Source of the DNA: PALSA-612 sp963773055
GTDB taxonomy: Bacteria > Actinomycetota > Thermoleophilia > Gaiellales > Gaiellaceae
DNA length: 64,000 bases
Assembly (NCBI GenBank): GCA_963773055.1
Contig: CAVYZL010000006.1
Span: 806,001-870,000, forward strand
Reading direction: 5' to 3'
The notes under the pieces are model-generated. The model was not told where the DNA came from and did no database searches. It saw nothing but the letters and a program-made list of their open reading frames with translations. Shown one piece after another: positions 18,708-26,573 of this stretch. The first letter of the stretch is position 1. Each line of letters starts with the position of its first letter. The position numbers and the translations under genes were made by a program.

Positions 18708-20888
18708 TTACAGGTGTGCCGCGGAGTCGAGCTCGCTCGGTTCCACAAGCACGCGCCGCGGCTTGGAGCCTTCGTAGCCGGAGATGATCCCGCGGCGCTC
18801 GAGCATGTCGATCAGGCGGCCGGCGCGCGTGTAGCCGACGCGGAGGCGGCGCTGGAGGAGCGACACTGAGGCCGTTTGCGTCTGGACGACGACGTCGATC
18901 GCCTTCTCGAGCAGCGGGTCCTCGTCGGGGTCGAACTCTCCGTCTTCGGCGTCCTCGTCGGCCAGCTCTGATTCCGGCACGACGAGCAGCGACTCGTCGA
19001 GCTCCTGCGGGCGCTGGGCGCGGCACTGCTCGACGATCAGCGCCACCTCCTCCTCCGTCACGTATGCGCCCTGGAGGCGCTGGAGTCGGGACGTGCCGAG
19101 TGGCTTGAAGAGCATGTCGCCCTGGCCGAGCAGCGCCTCGGCCCCGGCGGCGTCGAGGATCACGCGCGAATCCGTCTGGCTCGACACCGCAAAGGCGATG
19201 CGGCTCGGGATGTTCGCCTTGATCATCCCTGTGATCACGTCGACCGACGGCCGCTGCGTGGCGACGACGAGGTGGATGCCGACCGCGCGCGATTTCTGAG
19301 CAAGGCGGATCACAGAGTCCTCCACCACCTGCGGCGAGGTCATCATCAGATCTGCGAGCTCGTCGATGACGACGAGGAGGTAGGGAAGCGGCGGCTCGTT
19401 GCGCGTGCGAAGCGCGCGGTTCATCTCCGGCAGGCTGCGTGCGCGGAACAGGCTCATGCGCTCGTACCGGCGCTCCATCTCCCCGACGACGTTCGTCAGC
19501 GCAGCGGCCGCCTGCTTGGGGCTCGACACCACGGACGTCAAGAGGTGCGGGATCGACTCGTAGTAGCCGAGCTCGATGCGCTTCGGGTCGACGAGGATCA
19601 TCCGCACCTCGTCGGGGGTCGAGCGGCAGAGGATCGACGTCAGGATCGTGTTGATGCAGCCGGACTTGCCGGAGCCCGTCGTGCCGGCGATCAGCAGGTG
19701 CGGCATGCGCGCGAGGTCGGCCCAGATCGCGTTGCCCGAGATGTCCTTCCCGAGCCAGACGGAGAGCGGGCTCGCGGATTGCGGGAGGTCGTCGAACACG
19801 TCGCCGAGCGTGACGAGGTTCGGCGAGACGTTCGGCACCTCGACTCCGACAGCCTGCTTTCCCGGGATAGGCGCGAGGATCCGGATCTCGGTCGTCGCGA
19901 GCGCGTAGGAGAGGTCGTCCTTGAGTGCTGCGACCTTCGCGACCTTGGTCCCCGGCGCGAGCTGGAGCTCGTAGCGCGTGACCCGTGGGCCGGAGATCTC
20001 GCCGACGACGGTCGCATCGACGCCGAAGTTCGCGAGCGCCGAGACGAGCGTTGCGGCGACCCGCGCGCTTGCATCCGCGGAGGCTCCCGGTACCGCCCGC
20101 GACTTGCGCAGGATCGCGCGGTCAGGGAGGTGGTAGACGGTCGCGATCGCGTCAGAGACGTCGAATAGCGACGACTGCGTCTCCTCGAAGGGCTCGTTGT
20201 CGAAGGTCACGAGCGCCGATGGCTCGGCGGCCTCGGGCTCCGTGATGTCGGGGAAGTCGTGCGCTCCGTCTACGAGAGGAGGCGGCGGACCGGCCGGAGT
20301 CGGCAGCGGAATCACCTCCGCGGCAGTCGGTTGTGAGGCCCGTCGCGTGACGGCTCTCTGGCGCACGGTTCTGACGGCGCCGTGTGAGCGGCGAACGAGA
20401 GCGCCGACCGAGGCGCCGGTGAGCAGGAGGACGCCGGCGAGCAATGTGAACACGCCGAGGATGAGGACGCCGGTCGAGCCGATCAGCCAGGAGAACGCCG
20501 CCTCCACGGCCTGCCCCGCGTACCCGCCGTGCGCGTCGCCGAGCACGAGCAGGACGCCGAGGGAGGTCACGGCCAGACCGAGACGGAACGGCCGCACGTC
20601 GACGAGCCGACTCCGGACGAGCATCAGCGTTCCGACAGCCACACAGCCGAGTGGGACGAGGTACACCGCGTCTCCTACGACCGCTGACAGGCCGTCCGTC
20701 ACACGACTGCCCACGTGCCCCGCCGCCCAGTCTCCGTACAGGACGAAGCCGAGAAAGACGCCGAAGGCGACGAGGCCGAGCCCCGCCAGCTCCGGATAGT
20801 GGTGGCTTCTCGCCTTCGCGCGCCGCTTCTTCCGGATCCGTGATGGCGTTTTCGGGCGCAACCTCGAGGAACGCTTCTTTCGCGCCAT
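18708..20888 (-). CDS. ftsK: DNA translocase FtsK/SpoIIIE
   Basis: 726 residues. A very basic N-terminus (ARKKRSSRLRPKT) precedes four transmembrane helices (about residues 30-160), a short linker, an alpha/beta RecA-like motor with Walker A GTTGSGKS and LVDPKRIELGYYE, VVIDELADLMM (Walker B), and a C-terminal gamma winged-helix domain (SVSLLQRRLRVGYTRAGRLIDMLE) that reads KOPS-type sites. It clears chromosome ends from the division septum. The ATG at 20888 is chosen because residues upstream of it have no similarity. Confidence 0.96.
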   Translation of the reverse strand: MARKKRSSRLRPKTPSRIRKKRRAKARSHHYPELAGLGLVAFGVFLGFVLYGDWAAGHVGSRVTDGLSAVVGDAVYLVPLGCVAVGTLMLVRSRLVDVRPFRLGLAVTSLGVLLVLGDAHGGYAGQAVEAAFSWLIGSTGVLILGVFTLLAGVLLLTGASVGALVRRSHGAVRTVRQRAVTRRASQPTAAEVIPLPTPAGPPPPLVDGAHDFPDITEPEAAEPSALVTFDNEPFEETQSSLFDVSDAIATVYHLPDRAILRKSRAVPGASADASARVAATLVSALANFGVDATVVGEISGPRVTRYELQLAPGTKVAKVAALKDDLSYALATTEIRILAPIPGKQAVGVEVPNVSPNLVTLGDVFDDLPQSASPLSVWLGKDISGNAIWADLARMPHLLIAGTTGSGKSGCINTILTSILCRSTPDEVRMILVDPKRIELGYYESIPHLLTSVVSSPKQAAAALTNVVGEMERRYERMSLFRARSLPEMNRALRTRNEPPLPYLLVVIDELADLMMTSPQVVEDSVIRLAQKSRAVGIHLVVATQRPSVDVITGMIKANIPSRIAFAVSSQTDSRVILDAAGAEALLGQGDMLFKPLGTSRLQRLQGAYVTEEEVALIVEQCRAQRPQELDESLLVVPESELADEDAEDGEFDPDEDPLLEKAIDVVVQTQTASVSLLQRRLRVGYTRAGRLIDMLERRGIISGYEGSKPRRVLVEPSELDSAAHL

Positions 20889-20922
20889 GAGCGCGTGTTC
20901 GGGCGAGACGTTCCCCTTCCTG

Positions 20923-20934
20923 CATAATCGCCGC
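20923..20934 (+). promoter_or_regulatory. -10 element of a probable leaderless promoter
   Basis: CATAAT at 20923-20928 lies 6 nt before the GTG at 20935, the same geometry as the ArsR promoter. No convincing -35 box is seen. There is no Shine-Dalgarno between them, which fits leaderless translation. Confidence 0.5.
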
Positions 20935-21351
20935 GTGCGTCGCCTAGCTCTCGTGCTCGTCCTGCTCGCGATCTCGACTGCTGTGAGCGGCTCAGCGCTC
21001 GGGCTGAACGCGAAGTTCGTCACGTTCAGGATGCCGTCGAAGAACATCGCCTGCGGGGTGCTGACGGGGTTCGGTCCGACGGTGCTGCGCTGCGACATCT
21101 TCAGCGGCCTGCGACCGCCTCCGTCCCGGAGGTGCGAGCTCGACTGGGTCGGCGTGTCGATGGCGAAGAAGGCGGCGACGCCGACGTGCGCGGGCGACAC
21201 CGTGCTCGACCCGAAGGCGCCGGTGCTCGCGTACGGGTCGGTGTGGAAGCACGGGATCTTCACGTGCCTCTCCTCGTGGGCGGGCCTCAGCTGCGCGAAT
21301 ACAGCCGGGCACGGGTTCTTCCTCTCGCGCGAGCGCTGGCAGGTCGGCTAG
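20935..21351 (+). CDS. Secreted DUF6636-like protein
   Basis: About 138 residues: an Arg-Arg signal peptide (VRRLALVLVLLAISTAVSGS) followed by a Cys-rich small domain (FRMPSKNIACGVL, LRCDI, CELDW, CAGDTVLDP, FTCLSSWAGLSC, GHGFFLSRERW). The six or seven cysteines would form disulfides outside the cell. The pattern matches actinobacterial DUF6636 proteins of unknown function as far as I can recall. The GTG start at 20935 is chosen over an upstream ATG because it begins the signal peptide and sits 6 nt from a -10 box. It is divergent from ftsK. Confidence 0.78.
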   Translation: MRRLALVLVLLAISTAVSGSALGLNAKFVTFRMPSKNIACGVLTGFGPTVLRCDIFSGLRPPPSRRCELDWVGVSMAKKAATPTCAGDTVLDPKAPVLAYGSVWKHGIFTCLSSWAGLSCANTAGHGFFLSRERWQVG

Positions 21352-21377
21352 CACTCGCTCGCGGCGGGCCATACCGG

Positions 21378-21824
21378 CTAGACGGCATCGAGCGGGAAGG
21401 TGGAGTAGGACCACGGCCACTGCTCTGCTCGATCACACAGCCCGGCCGCAACGGGGTTCTGGACGACGTATGCGCACGCGTCGTAGAGGTACTCCTCGCT
21501 TTCGATCACGCGCGCAGAGAAGCGCTCGGCGAACACGTGGCCGAAGCGGTTGTGGCGTGAGTTGAAACGCCGGGCGTAGCGGCCGTTCACCGCGTGGACG
21601 CCGCGCGAGAGCGCCGTGCACGCTGCTTCGACGACCAGGTGATAGTGCGTCGAGAGCAGCGTGAACGCGTGGCACGTCCAGGCGTGGCGTCTGGCAGCTC
21701 TTCCGAGCAGGTAGACGAACGCGTCGCGGTCCTGGTCATCGAGGAAGATGGCGCGCTCTGCCACTCCGCGGGAATAGACGTGGAAGAGACCGTCCGGCAG
21801 CGTGGTTCGGGCGACACGCGGCAT
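21378..21824 (-). mobile_element. REP-associated tyrosine transposase (RAYT, Y1/HUH family)
   Basis: 148-residue single-domain Y1 transposase of the IS200-like REP-associated type. Evident motifs: GLFHVYSRGVAERAIFLDD, the HUH-type STHYHLVVE, the NGRYARRFNSRHNRFGHVFAERF block, and the tyrosine region YLYDACAYVVQNPVAAG. RAYTs are usually single-copy and domesticated, mobilising or maintaining REP palindromes. A matching palindrome lies 48 bp upstream of its start (21872-21922), with a second copy at 59985-60006. The frame is intact. Confidence 0.9.
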
Positions 21825-21871
21825 GGGTCGACGGTAACCGCAGCGCCAATCGCCCGAGGCCGTGCCGGAGC

Positions 21872-21922
21872 GATTGGCACACATTCGGAACACCCCAGTG
21901 CCAGGCACTGAATGTGTGGCAA
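21872..21922. repeat. REP-type palindrome, copy A (next to the RAYT gene)
   Basis: Nested palindrome: inner CAGTGCCAGGCACTG (21896-21910) with imperfect outer arms GCACACATTC and GAATGTGTG. The 22-bp stretch 21889-21910 is identical to the reverse complement of 59985-60006, and similarity (16 of 22) extends another 22 bp on one side. Its location just upstream of a RAYT gene is the classical REPtron arrangement. Confidence 0.75.
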
Positions 21923-22019
21923 GTCTGCGAAGAGTCTGCCCCTCGCGCGGCTCGGCTGAGCCCGCGCCCGCCCTACACAAAGACGATCGGAATCGCCATG
22001 CGAAGTATCGTGGCCGTCG

Positions 22020-22373
22020 ATGGCACGGGTACGCGATGCCGTCCTCGCGTTCGCGCTCTCGCTTCCCGGCACGGCCGAGGATCATCCGTGGGGCGAGGAC
22101 GTCGTCAAGGTGAACGGCAAGATCTTCGTCTTCCTCGGCGGGAGTGGCCGCCTGCGGATGACGGTGAAGCTCGACGAGGCGCACGGGCACGCGCTGTCGA
22201 TTGACGGCGCGGCCCGCACGGGCTACGGCCTCGGAGCATCCGGCTGGGTGACGGTGCCGCTGCGCGCTCGAGGCATATCGCTCGGCTTGCTCAGAGACTG
22301 GGTGGAGGAGAGCTACCGGATCGTCGCGCCGAAGCGTCTCGTCCGGGAGGTGGACGAGCGCTTGTCGACCTAA
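22020..22373 (+). CDS. MmcQ/YjbR family DNA-binding-like protein
   Basis: 117 residues of the MmcQ/YjbR (CyaY-like fold) family: LPGTAEDHPWGEDVVKVNGKI, then FVFLGG and LVREVDERL. Such small cytoplasmic proteins are predicted DNA binders with no established role. A -10-like TATCGT at 22006-22011 lies 8 nt before the ATG, so the message may be nearly leaderless. It is convergent with the decayed kinase fragment, overlapping its stop. Confidence 0.82.
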   Translation: MARVRDAVLAFALSLPGTAEDHPWGEDVVKVNGKIFVFLGGSGRLRMTVKLDEAHGHALSIDGAARTGYGLGASGWVTVPLRARGISLGLLRDWVEESYRIVAPKRLVREVDERLST

Positions 22374-22471
22374 CCGATCAGCGCGCCGACCTCGTCCGCC
22401 GTCGGCAAGGACGGCCGCGCGCCCGGTCGTGACGCGGCGATCGAGCCTGCGGCACACGCACGCTGCAACGC
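22370..22471 (-). pseudogene. C-terminal remnant of a PfkB/ribokinase-family gene
   Basis: Reading the minus strand, the last 33 codons before a TAG at 22370-22372 spell ALQRACAAGSIAASRPGAR then PSLPTADEVGALIG. This is the characteristic C-terminus of PfkB-family sugar kinases (the AAGAL..TRPGA..SLPT motif). No ATP-binding or catalytic part precedes it; upstream lies the unrelated 22514-23065 gene in the same frame. It is best read as the leftover 3' end of a deleted kinase gene. Confidence 0.5.
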
Positions 22472-22513
22472 TCGTCTCGCGCGCGACCCTCGAGGAGCGA
22501 AACGGGCGCGCCT

Positions 22514-23065
22514 TCACGCGGCGAGCGCGCGCAGGTCCTCGGCAGCCCGGTCGAGCAGGTTCTCGCGGAGGTCGAACAGGCCGGCCCAGAGCGCGTTGCG
22601 GTCAGGCGGCGATCCGACGCGCGCGCGGTCGGCGAGGCCCTCCAGCGCCCTCACGAGCACGGCTAGCTCGAGATACACCTGCGACACCCGCACCGGCGAC
22701 GCGCGCACTCCCGCCCGCGCGAGGACGTCCGCCCAGTCGACGAGCTCTCCGGCGCCGGGCTCGGCGTACCACGACCGGCCCTCGGCGATGTCGGGCTCGA
22801 GCTCGAGGAGGAAGCGCGCCAAAGGCCGCTCGAGGCCGGCGATCGCCGTCTCCGCCCGCTCGGCGGCCCGGTGGAGCGCCGCCTCGCGCCGGCCTGGCGT
22901 ACACGGCTCCGCGTCTCCACGCGCCCAGCGCTCGAGCAGCCGGCAGAACGCGAGCGAAGCCGCCTCGCAGGCCCGCAGCTGGCTGATCAGCCTCCGGGCG
23001 GTATCGGGGTCGAGGCCCTGGTCGGCGAGCGTTCCCGCCCAGTCGCGCGTGCCGACTGCGCTCAC
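22514..23065 (-). CDS. Hypothetical helical protein
   Basis: 183 residues, predicted almost entirely alpha-helical, Ala/Leu/Arg-rich, with no signal peptide or membrane segment. Family not recognised. Sequence features: AGTLADQGLDPDTARRLISQ near the start and FLLELEPDIAEGRSWYAEPG in the middle. The GTG start overlaps the RNase J stop (23062-23065), so the two are cotranslated, but no functional link is evident. Confidence 0.6.
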   Translation of the reverse strand: MSAVGTRDWAGTLADQGLDPDTARRLISQLRACEAASLAFCRLLERWARGDAEPCTPGRREAALHRAAERAETAIAGLERPLARFLLELEPDIAEGRSWYAEPGAGELVDWADVLARAGVRASPVRVSQVYLELAVLVRALEGLADRARVGSPPDRNALWAGLFDLRENLLDRAAEDLRALAA

Positions 23066-24720
23066 ACTTCCACCACGACGGGGAGAATCAGGGGCCGGCG
23101 GCGCGCACGCGCGTGGACGAGCCGGCCGAGATCCTCGTGGAGGTGCTCCTGGAGGAGCTTGATCTCGACGATGTCCTCGGCCAGCAGCTCGTCGAGAACC
23201 CGGCGCGCCTCCTCGCGAAGCTCCTCGAGCAGGTCGTCCGCCTCCGGAAAGCCGCGCGCGATCAGCTCTGGTGTGGCCGTCCGCTTTCCGTTCGCGCTCG
23301 CGAGCGTCGCGACGACGATCAAGACGCCGTCCTCGGAGAGCCGCTTGCGGTCGCGCAGCGCGACGTCGGTGATGTCCCCGACGGACAGCCCGTCGACGAA
23401 CGTCACGCCCGCGTCGACGCGGTCGATGATCCTGGCGCCGCTCGAATCCAGCTCGACGACGGAGCCGTTCTCGGCGAGCACGATCGCGTCTGCCGGCACG
23501 CCGGCGTCTCGCGCCATGCGTGCCTGCGCCTCGAGCATCCGGTACTCGCCGTGGACGGGCATCACGGCCCGTGGGCGCACGAGGGCGAGCACCGTCCGGA
23601 TCTCCTCCGAGTTCCCGTGGCCGGAGACGTGCACCGGAGCGATGTCCTGGTGGAGCACCTCGGCGCCGGCGCGGGACAGCGCGTTGATCGAGTCGTGGAC
23701 GCGGAGCTCGTTTCCCGGCACCGGCTTCGCCGAGATGATCACCGTGTCGCCGCGCTCGACCTGCACGGTCGAGTGGTCGTGGTAGGCGATCCGCGTCAGC
23801 GCGGACATCGGCTCGCCCTGGCTGCCCGTGCAGAGCACTAGCACCTCGTGTCGGGCGTAGTTATCGAGCTCGTCGGGCTTGACGAGCGCTTCGTCGGGCA
23901 CGCTCATGTAGCCGAGCGAGCGCGCGATATTGAGGTTCTTCCGCATCGAGCGCCCGACCACGCAGACCTTCCTCCCGCTCTCGAGCGCGACGTCGACGGC
24001 CTGCTGCATCCGATGGACGTTCGAGGCGAACGAAGCGACGAGGATCCGACCCTTCCGGAGCGGGATGATCTGGCGGAATGCCTCGCCCACGAGTCGCTCC
24101 GACCCGGTGTACCCGGGTCGCTCCGCGTTCGTCGAGTCGCCGAGCATCAGGTCGACGCCCTCGTTGCCGAGCTCGGCGAGGCGGCCGACGTCTGTCTTGA
24201 AGCCGTCGACCGGCGTGTGATCGAGCTTGTAGTCGCTCGTGTGCAGGATGCGCAGGCCTTCCGCCTCGACGACGACGCCGGCGTTGTCCGGAATCGAGTG
24301 CGCCATCCGCACGAGCTCGAGCCGGAACGGGCCCGCGTCGACCGGGCCGTCTTCGGGCACGATCTCGATCAGCTCGGTCCTGTCGGTGAGCTTGTGCTCG
24401 GCGAGCTTCGACGCGACAAGGCCGAGTGTCAGCTTCGTGCCGTAGATGCGCGGCACATCGACCTCGCGGAGAAGGTAGGGCAGCCCGCCGACGTGGTCCT
24501 CGTGTGCGTGCGTGAGCACGACTGCGGTCACTCCACCGGACCGTTCAGCGAGATACGAGATGTCCGGGAGCACGAGGTCGACGCCGAGATGCTCGTCGCG
24601 CGGGAACGCGAGCCCCGCGTCGATCACGAGCGCGCCTCCGCCCGCCTCGACGACGGTCATGTTCTTCCCGATCTCGCCGAGCCCGCCGAGGGGGACGATG
24701 CGGACAGTGCCGCGGCTCAC
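23062..24720 (-). CDS. rnj: Ribonuclease J
   Basis: 552-residue metallo-beta-lactamase/beta-CASP nuclease with 5'-3' exo- and endonuclease activity in RNA decay and rRNA maturation. Zinc motif THAHEDHVGGLPYLL near residue 70; GDSTNAERPGYTGSE and the beta-CASP HVSGHGNSEEIR and MPVHGEYRML motifs follow; a C-terminal domain completes the protein. It lies 9 bp after dapA, the standard dapA-rnj order of actinobacteria. Confidence 0.96.
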   Translation of the reverse strand: MSRGTVRIVPLGGLGEIGKNMTVVEAGGGALVIDAGLAFPRDEHLGVDLVLPDISYLAERSGGVTAVVLTHAHEDHVGGLPYLLREVDVPRIYGTKLTLGLVASKLAEHKLTDRTELIEIVPEDGPVDAGPFRLELVRMAHSIPDNAGVVVEAEGLRILHTSDYKLDHTPVDGFKTDVGRLAELGNEGVDLMLGDSTNAERPGYTGSERLVGEAFRQIIPLRKGRILVASFASNVHRMQQAVDVALESGRKVCVVGRSMRKNLNIARSLGYMSVPDEALVKPDELDNYARHEVLVLCTGSQGEPMSALTRIAYHDHSTVQVERGDTVIISAKPVPGNELRVHDSINALSRAGAEVLHQDIAPVHVSGHGNSEEIRTVLALVRPRAVMPVHGEYRMLEAQARMARDAGVPADAIVLAENGSVVELDSSGARIIDRVDAGVTFVDGLSVGDITDVALRDRKRLSEDGVLIVVATLASANGKRTATPELIARGFPEADDLLEELREEARRVLDELLAEDIVEIKLLQEHLHEDLGRLVHARARRRPLILPVVVEV

Positions 24721-24729
24721 GTGCTGAGT

Positions 24730-25614
24730 CTACGCAGTGACTGCGGAAGGCAGGCCGAGGCGCTCGAGGCAGGTGCGCACCTCTGCCACCTCGTCGGCCG
24801 TCGCCTCGACGAGCGGCAGCCGGAGCCCTCCGACCTCGTGGCCGAGCAGGTTGAGCGCCGCCTTGATCGCGATCGGGTTCGGGGCCACCTTCAGCAGGTC
24901 GTAGCTCGGCACGAGCTCCTCGTCCACTCTCCGTGCCCCGACGTGGTCGCCGGCGTTGTAGAGACGGATCATCTCCTTCACCCGCGGTCCGACGACGTGT
25001 GTGTGGACGCAGACGCCGCCCACACCGCCGACCTCGAGGAACGGGAAGAGGATGTTGTCGTCGCCCGCGTAGAGGTCGAGGCCGGTCTCCTCGACGATGA
25101 ACCGCGCCTGGACGAGGTCGTCGTTCGCCTGCTTGACAGCTTTGACCGTCTCGATCTCGGCGAGCTCAGCCATCGTCGGAGGCTCGATGTTGATCACGAC
25201 GCGGCCGGGGATGTTGTAGACGATCACAGGACGGTCGCTGACCGACGCAACGGCCTTGAAGTGCTCCACGATCCCGCGCGGCGGCGGCTTCGAGTAGTAG
25301 GGGGTCACAACGAGGAAGCCGTGGGCGCCGATCGCGTGCGCCTGCTCGGTGAGATGGATCGATTCGGCCGTCGAGTACGTGCCCGTGCCGGCGATCACCG
25401 TCGCTCGGTCGCCGACTGCGCCGATGGCGACGCGGAAGAGCTCGAGTCGCTCGTCTTCGGACAGTGTCGGCGCCTCGCCCGTCGTGCCGGCGACGACGAC
25501 GCCGTCCGACCCATTCTCGATCAGGTAGTGGGCGAGCTCGGCAAAACGGTGGAAGTCGACCGAGCCGTCTTCCCGAAACGGCGTCACGATCGCGGTCAGA
25601 ACAGCTCCGAGCAT
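24730..25614 (-). CDS. dapA: 4-hydroxy-tetrahydrodipicolinate synthase DapA
   Basis: Condenses pyruvate with aspartate semialdehyde at the entry to the DAP/lysine pathway. 294 residues; GTTGEAPTLSEDE, the Tyr motif YNIPGRVV, and the Schiff-base lysine in TVKAVKQANDDL are visible. The ATG at 25614 has GGAG upstream. Transcribed divergently from the peptide-export operon; only about 20 bp separate the two start regions, so their promoters must overlap. Confidence 0.95.
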   Translation of the reverse strand: MLGAVLTAIVTPFREDGSVDFHRFAELAHYLIENGSDGVVVAGTTGEAPTLSEDERLELFRVAIGAVGDRATVIAGTGTYSTAESIHLTEQAHAIGAHGFLVVTPYYSKPPPRGIVEHFKAVASVSDRPVIVYNIPGRVVINIEPPTMAELAEIETVKAVKQANDDLVQARFIVEETGLDLYAGDDNILFPFLEVGGVGGVCVHTHVVGPRVKEMIRLYNAGDHVGARRVDEELVPSYDLLKVAPNPIAIKAALNLLGHEVGGLRLPLVEATADEVAEVRTCLERLGLPSAVTA

Positions 25615-25624
25615 CGTCTCCGAT

Positions 25625-25696
25625 GATACTTCGGCGGTGGATCGGTTCGTCCTCGTGAACGAGCAGGCCGGGCTACCGGGAGCGCTGGGTGGCTGA
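25625..25696 (+). promoter_or_regulatory. Leaderless-type promoter and overlapping 19-codon leader ORF
   Basis: GATACT at 25625-25630 sits 6 nt before a GTG at 25637. That GTG opens a 19-codon frame (VDRFVLVNEQAGLPGALGG) ending with TGA at 25694-25696, which overlaps the GTG start (25689) of the next gene by 8 nt. The downstream gene has its own GGGAG 6 nt before its start. The short ORF could couple translation or attenuate. No good -35 box is seen. Confidence 0.4.
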
Positions 25697-26573
25697 GCAG
25701 GCGGCCCTCGACCAGCCGGTGTTCTCGATCGCCGATCGCGCCTACACCTGGCGGGACATCGTCGCCTACGCAAGGCTCCTCGGTATCTGGGACGGGATCG
25801 AGGAGGGGGCCGCTCGAGCTGCGTCCGCGGAGCAGGCTGGGCCCGACCCAGAGGCGATCGACGAAGCGGCGATGACGTTTCGGCGTGAACGCGGGCTGCT
25901 GGCGGCGGACGAGCTCACCGCGTGGCTCGATCGGCGGAGCATCACGGTCGACGACTGGCTCGCGTACGTGCGCCGCTCGCTCTTGGGCCATTCCGTGGAG
26001 CGGCACGCCCCCACCCCCGACGAGGTCTGGGCGGAGGCGATGTGCTCGGGCCGCCTGGACGAGCTTGCGGACGAGCTGGCCGATCGGCTCGCCGTCGCGC
26101 CGGGGTGCCCACTCGAGGAGCTGGAGGCGGCGTTCGGCGCCTACGCGTCGCGGGTCGTGACGGACGATGCCATCGATCGCGAGATTGCCTCGGCCCGGGT
26201 CGAGTGGATCCGTGTGCGCTATCGAGCGGCGCTGTTCGCCGATGCCGCCGTGGCGTCGGAGGTGGCGCTTGCCGTACGTGCAGACGGTGAGACGCTCGCC
26301 AACGTCGCCGCGTTGGCGGGAGTCGAGGTCGAAGCGGTCGACGCCTGGCTCGAGGATGAGCAGCCGGCGCTCGCGTCGCTCCTCGTGGGAGCGTGCGAAG
26401 GCGACCTCCTCGGTCCTCTCGTGGTGGAGGACGGTCTTCTCGTCACCGAGGTCATCAAGAAGCTGCCCGTCGATGCGGCGGATCCGGCGGTTCGCGCTCG
26501 CGCCGCACAGGCGATCGTCGAGCGGGCGGTGCGCCGCACAGTGGACGAGACCGTCGTGTGGCATGACGCCTGA
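25689..26573 (+). CDS. Putative peptide-maturation/chaperone protein beside a C39 exporter
   Basis: 294-residue soluble acidic protein, mostly helical, no signal peptide or membrane helix. Family not firmly recognised. The layout (helical N-terminal FRRERGLLAADELTAWL segment, then GDLLGPLVVEDGLLVTEVIK near the end and a final VVWHDA) is reminiscent of SurA/PpiC-related proteins found beside double-glycine peptide exporters. The parvulin catalytic core is not evident. It overlaps the exporter gene by 11 nt, so the two form one translational unit. A plausible role is binding or presenting the leader peptides encoded downstream; that is inference. GTG at 25689 is chosen for the GGGAG ribosome-binding site. 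Confidence 0.62.
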   Translation: MAEQAALDQPVFSIADRAYTWRDIVAYARLLGIWDGIEEGAARAASAEQAGPDPEAIDEAAMTFRRERGLLAADELTAWLDRRSITVDDWLAYVRRSLLGHSVERHAPTPDEVWAEAMCSGRLDELADELADRLAVAPGCPLEELEAAFGAYASRVVTDDAIDREIASARVEWIRVRYRAALFADAAVASEVALAVRADGETLANVAALAGVEVEAVDAWLEDEQPALASLLVGACEGDLLGPLVVEDGLLVTEVIKKLPVDAADPAVRARAAQAIVERAVRRTVDETVVWHDA

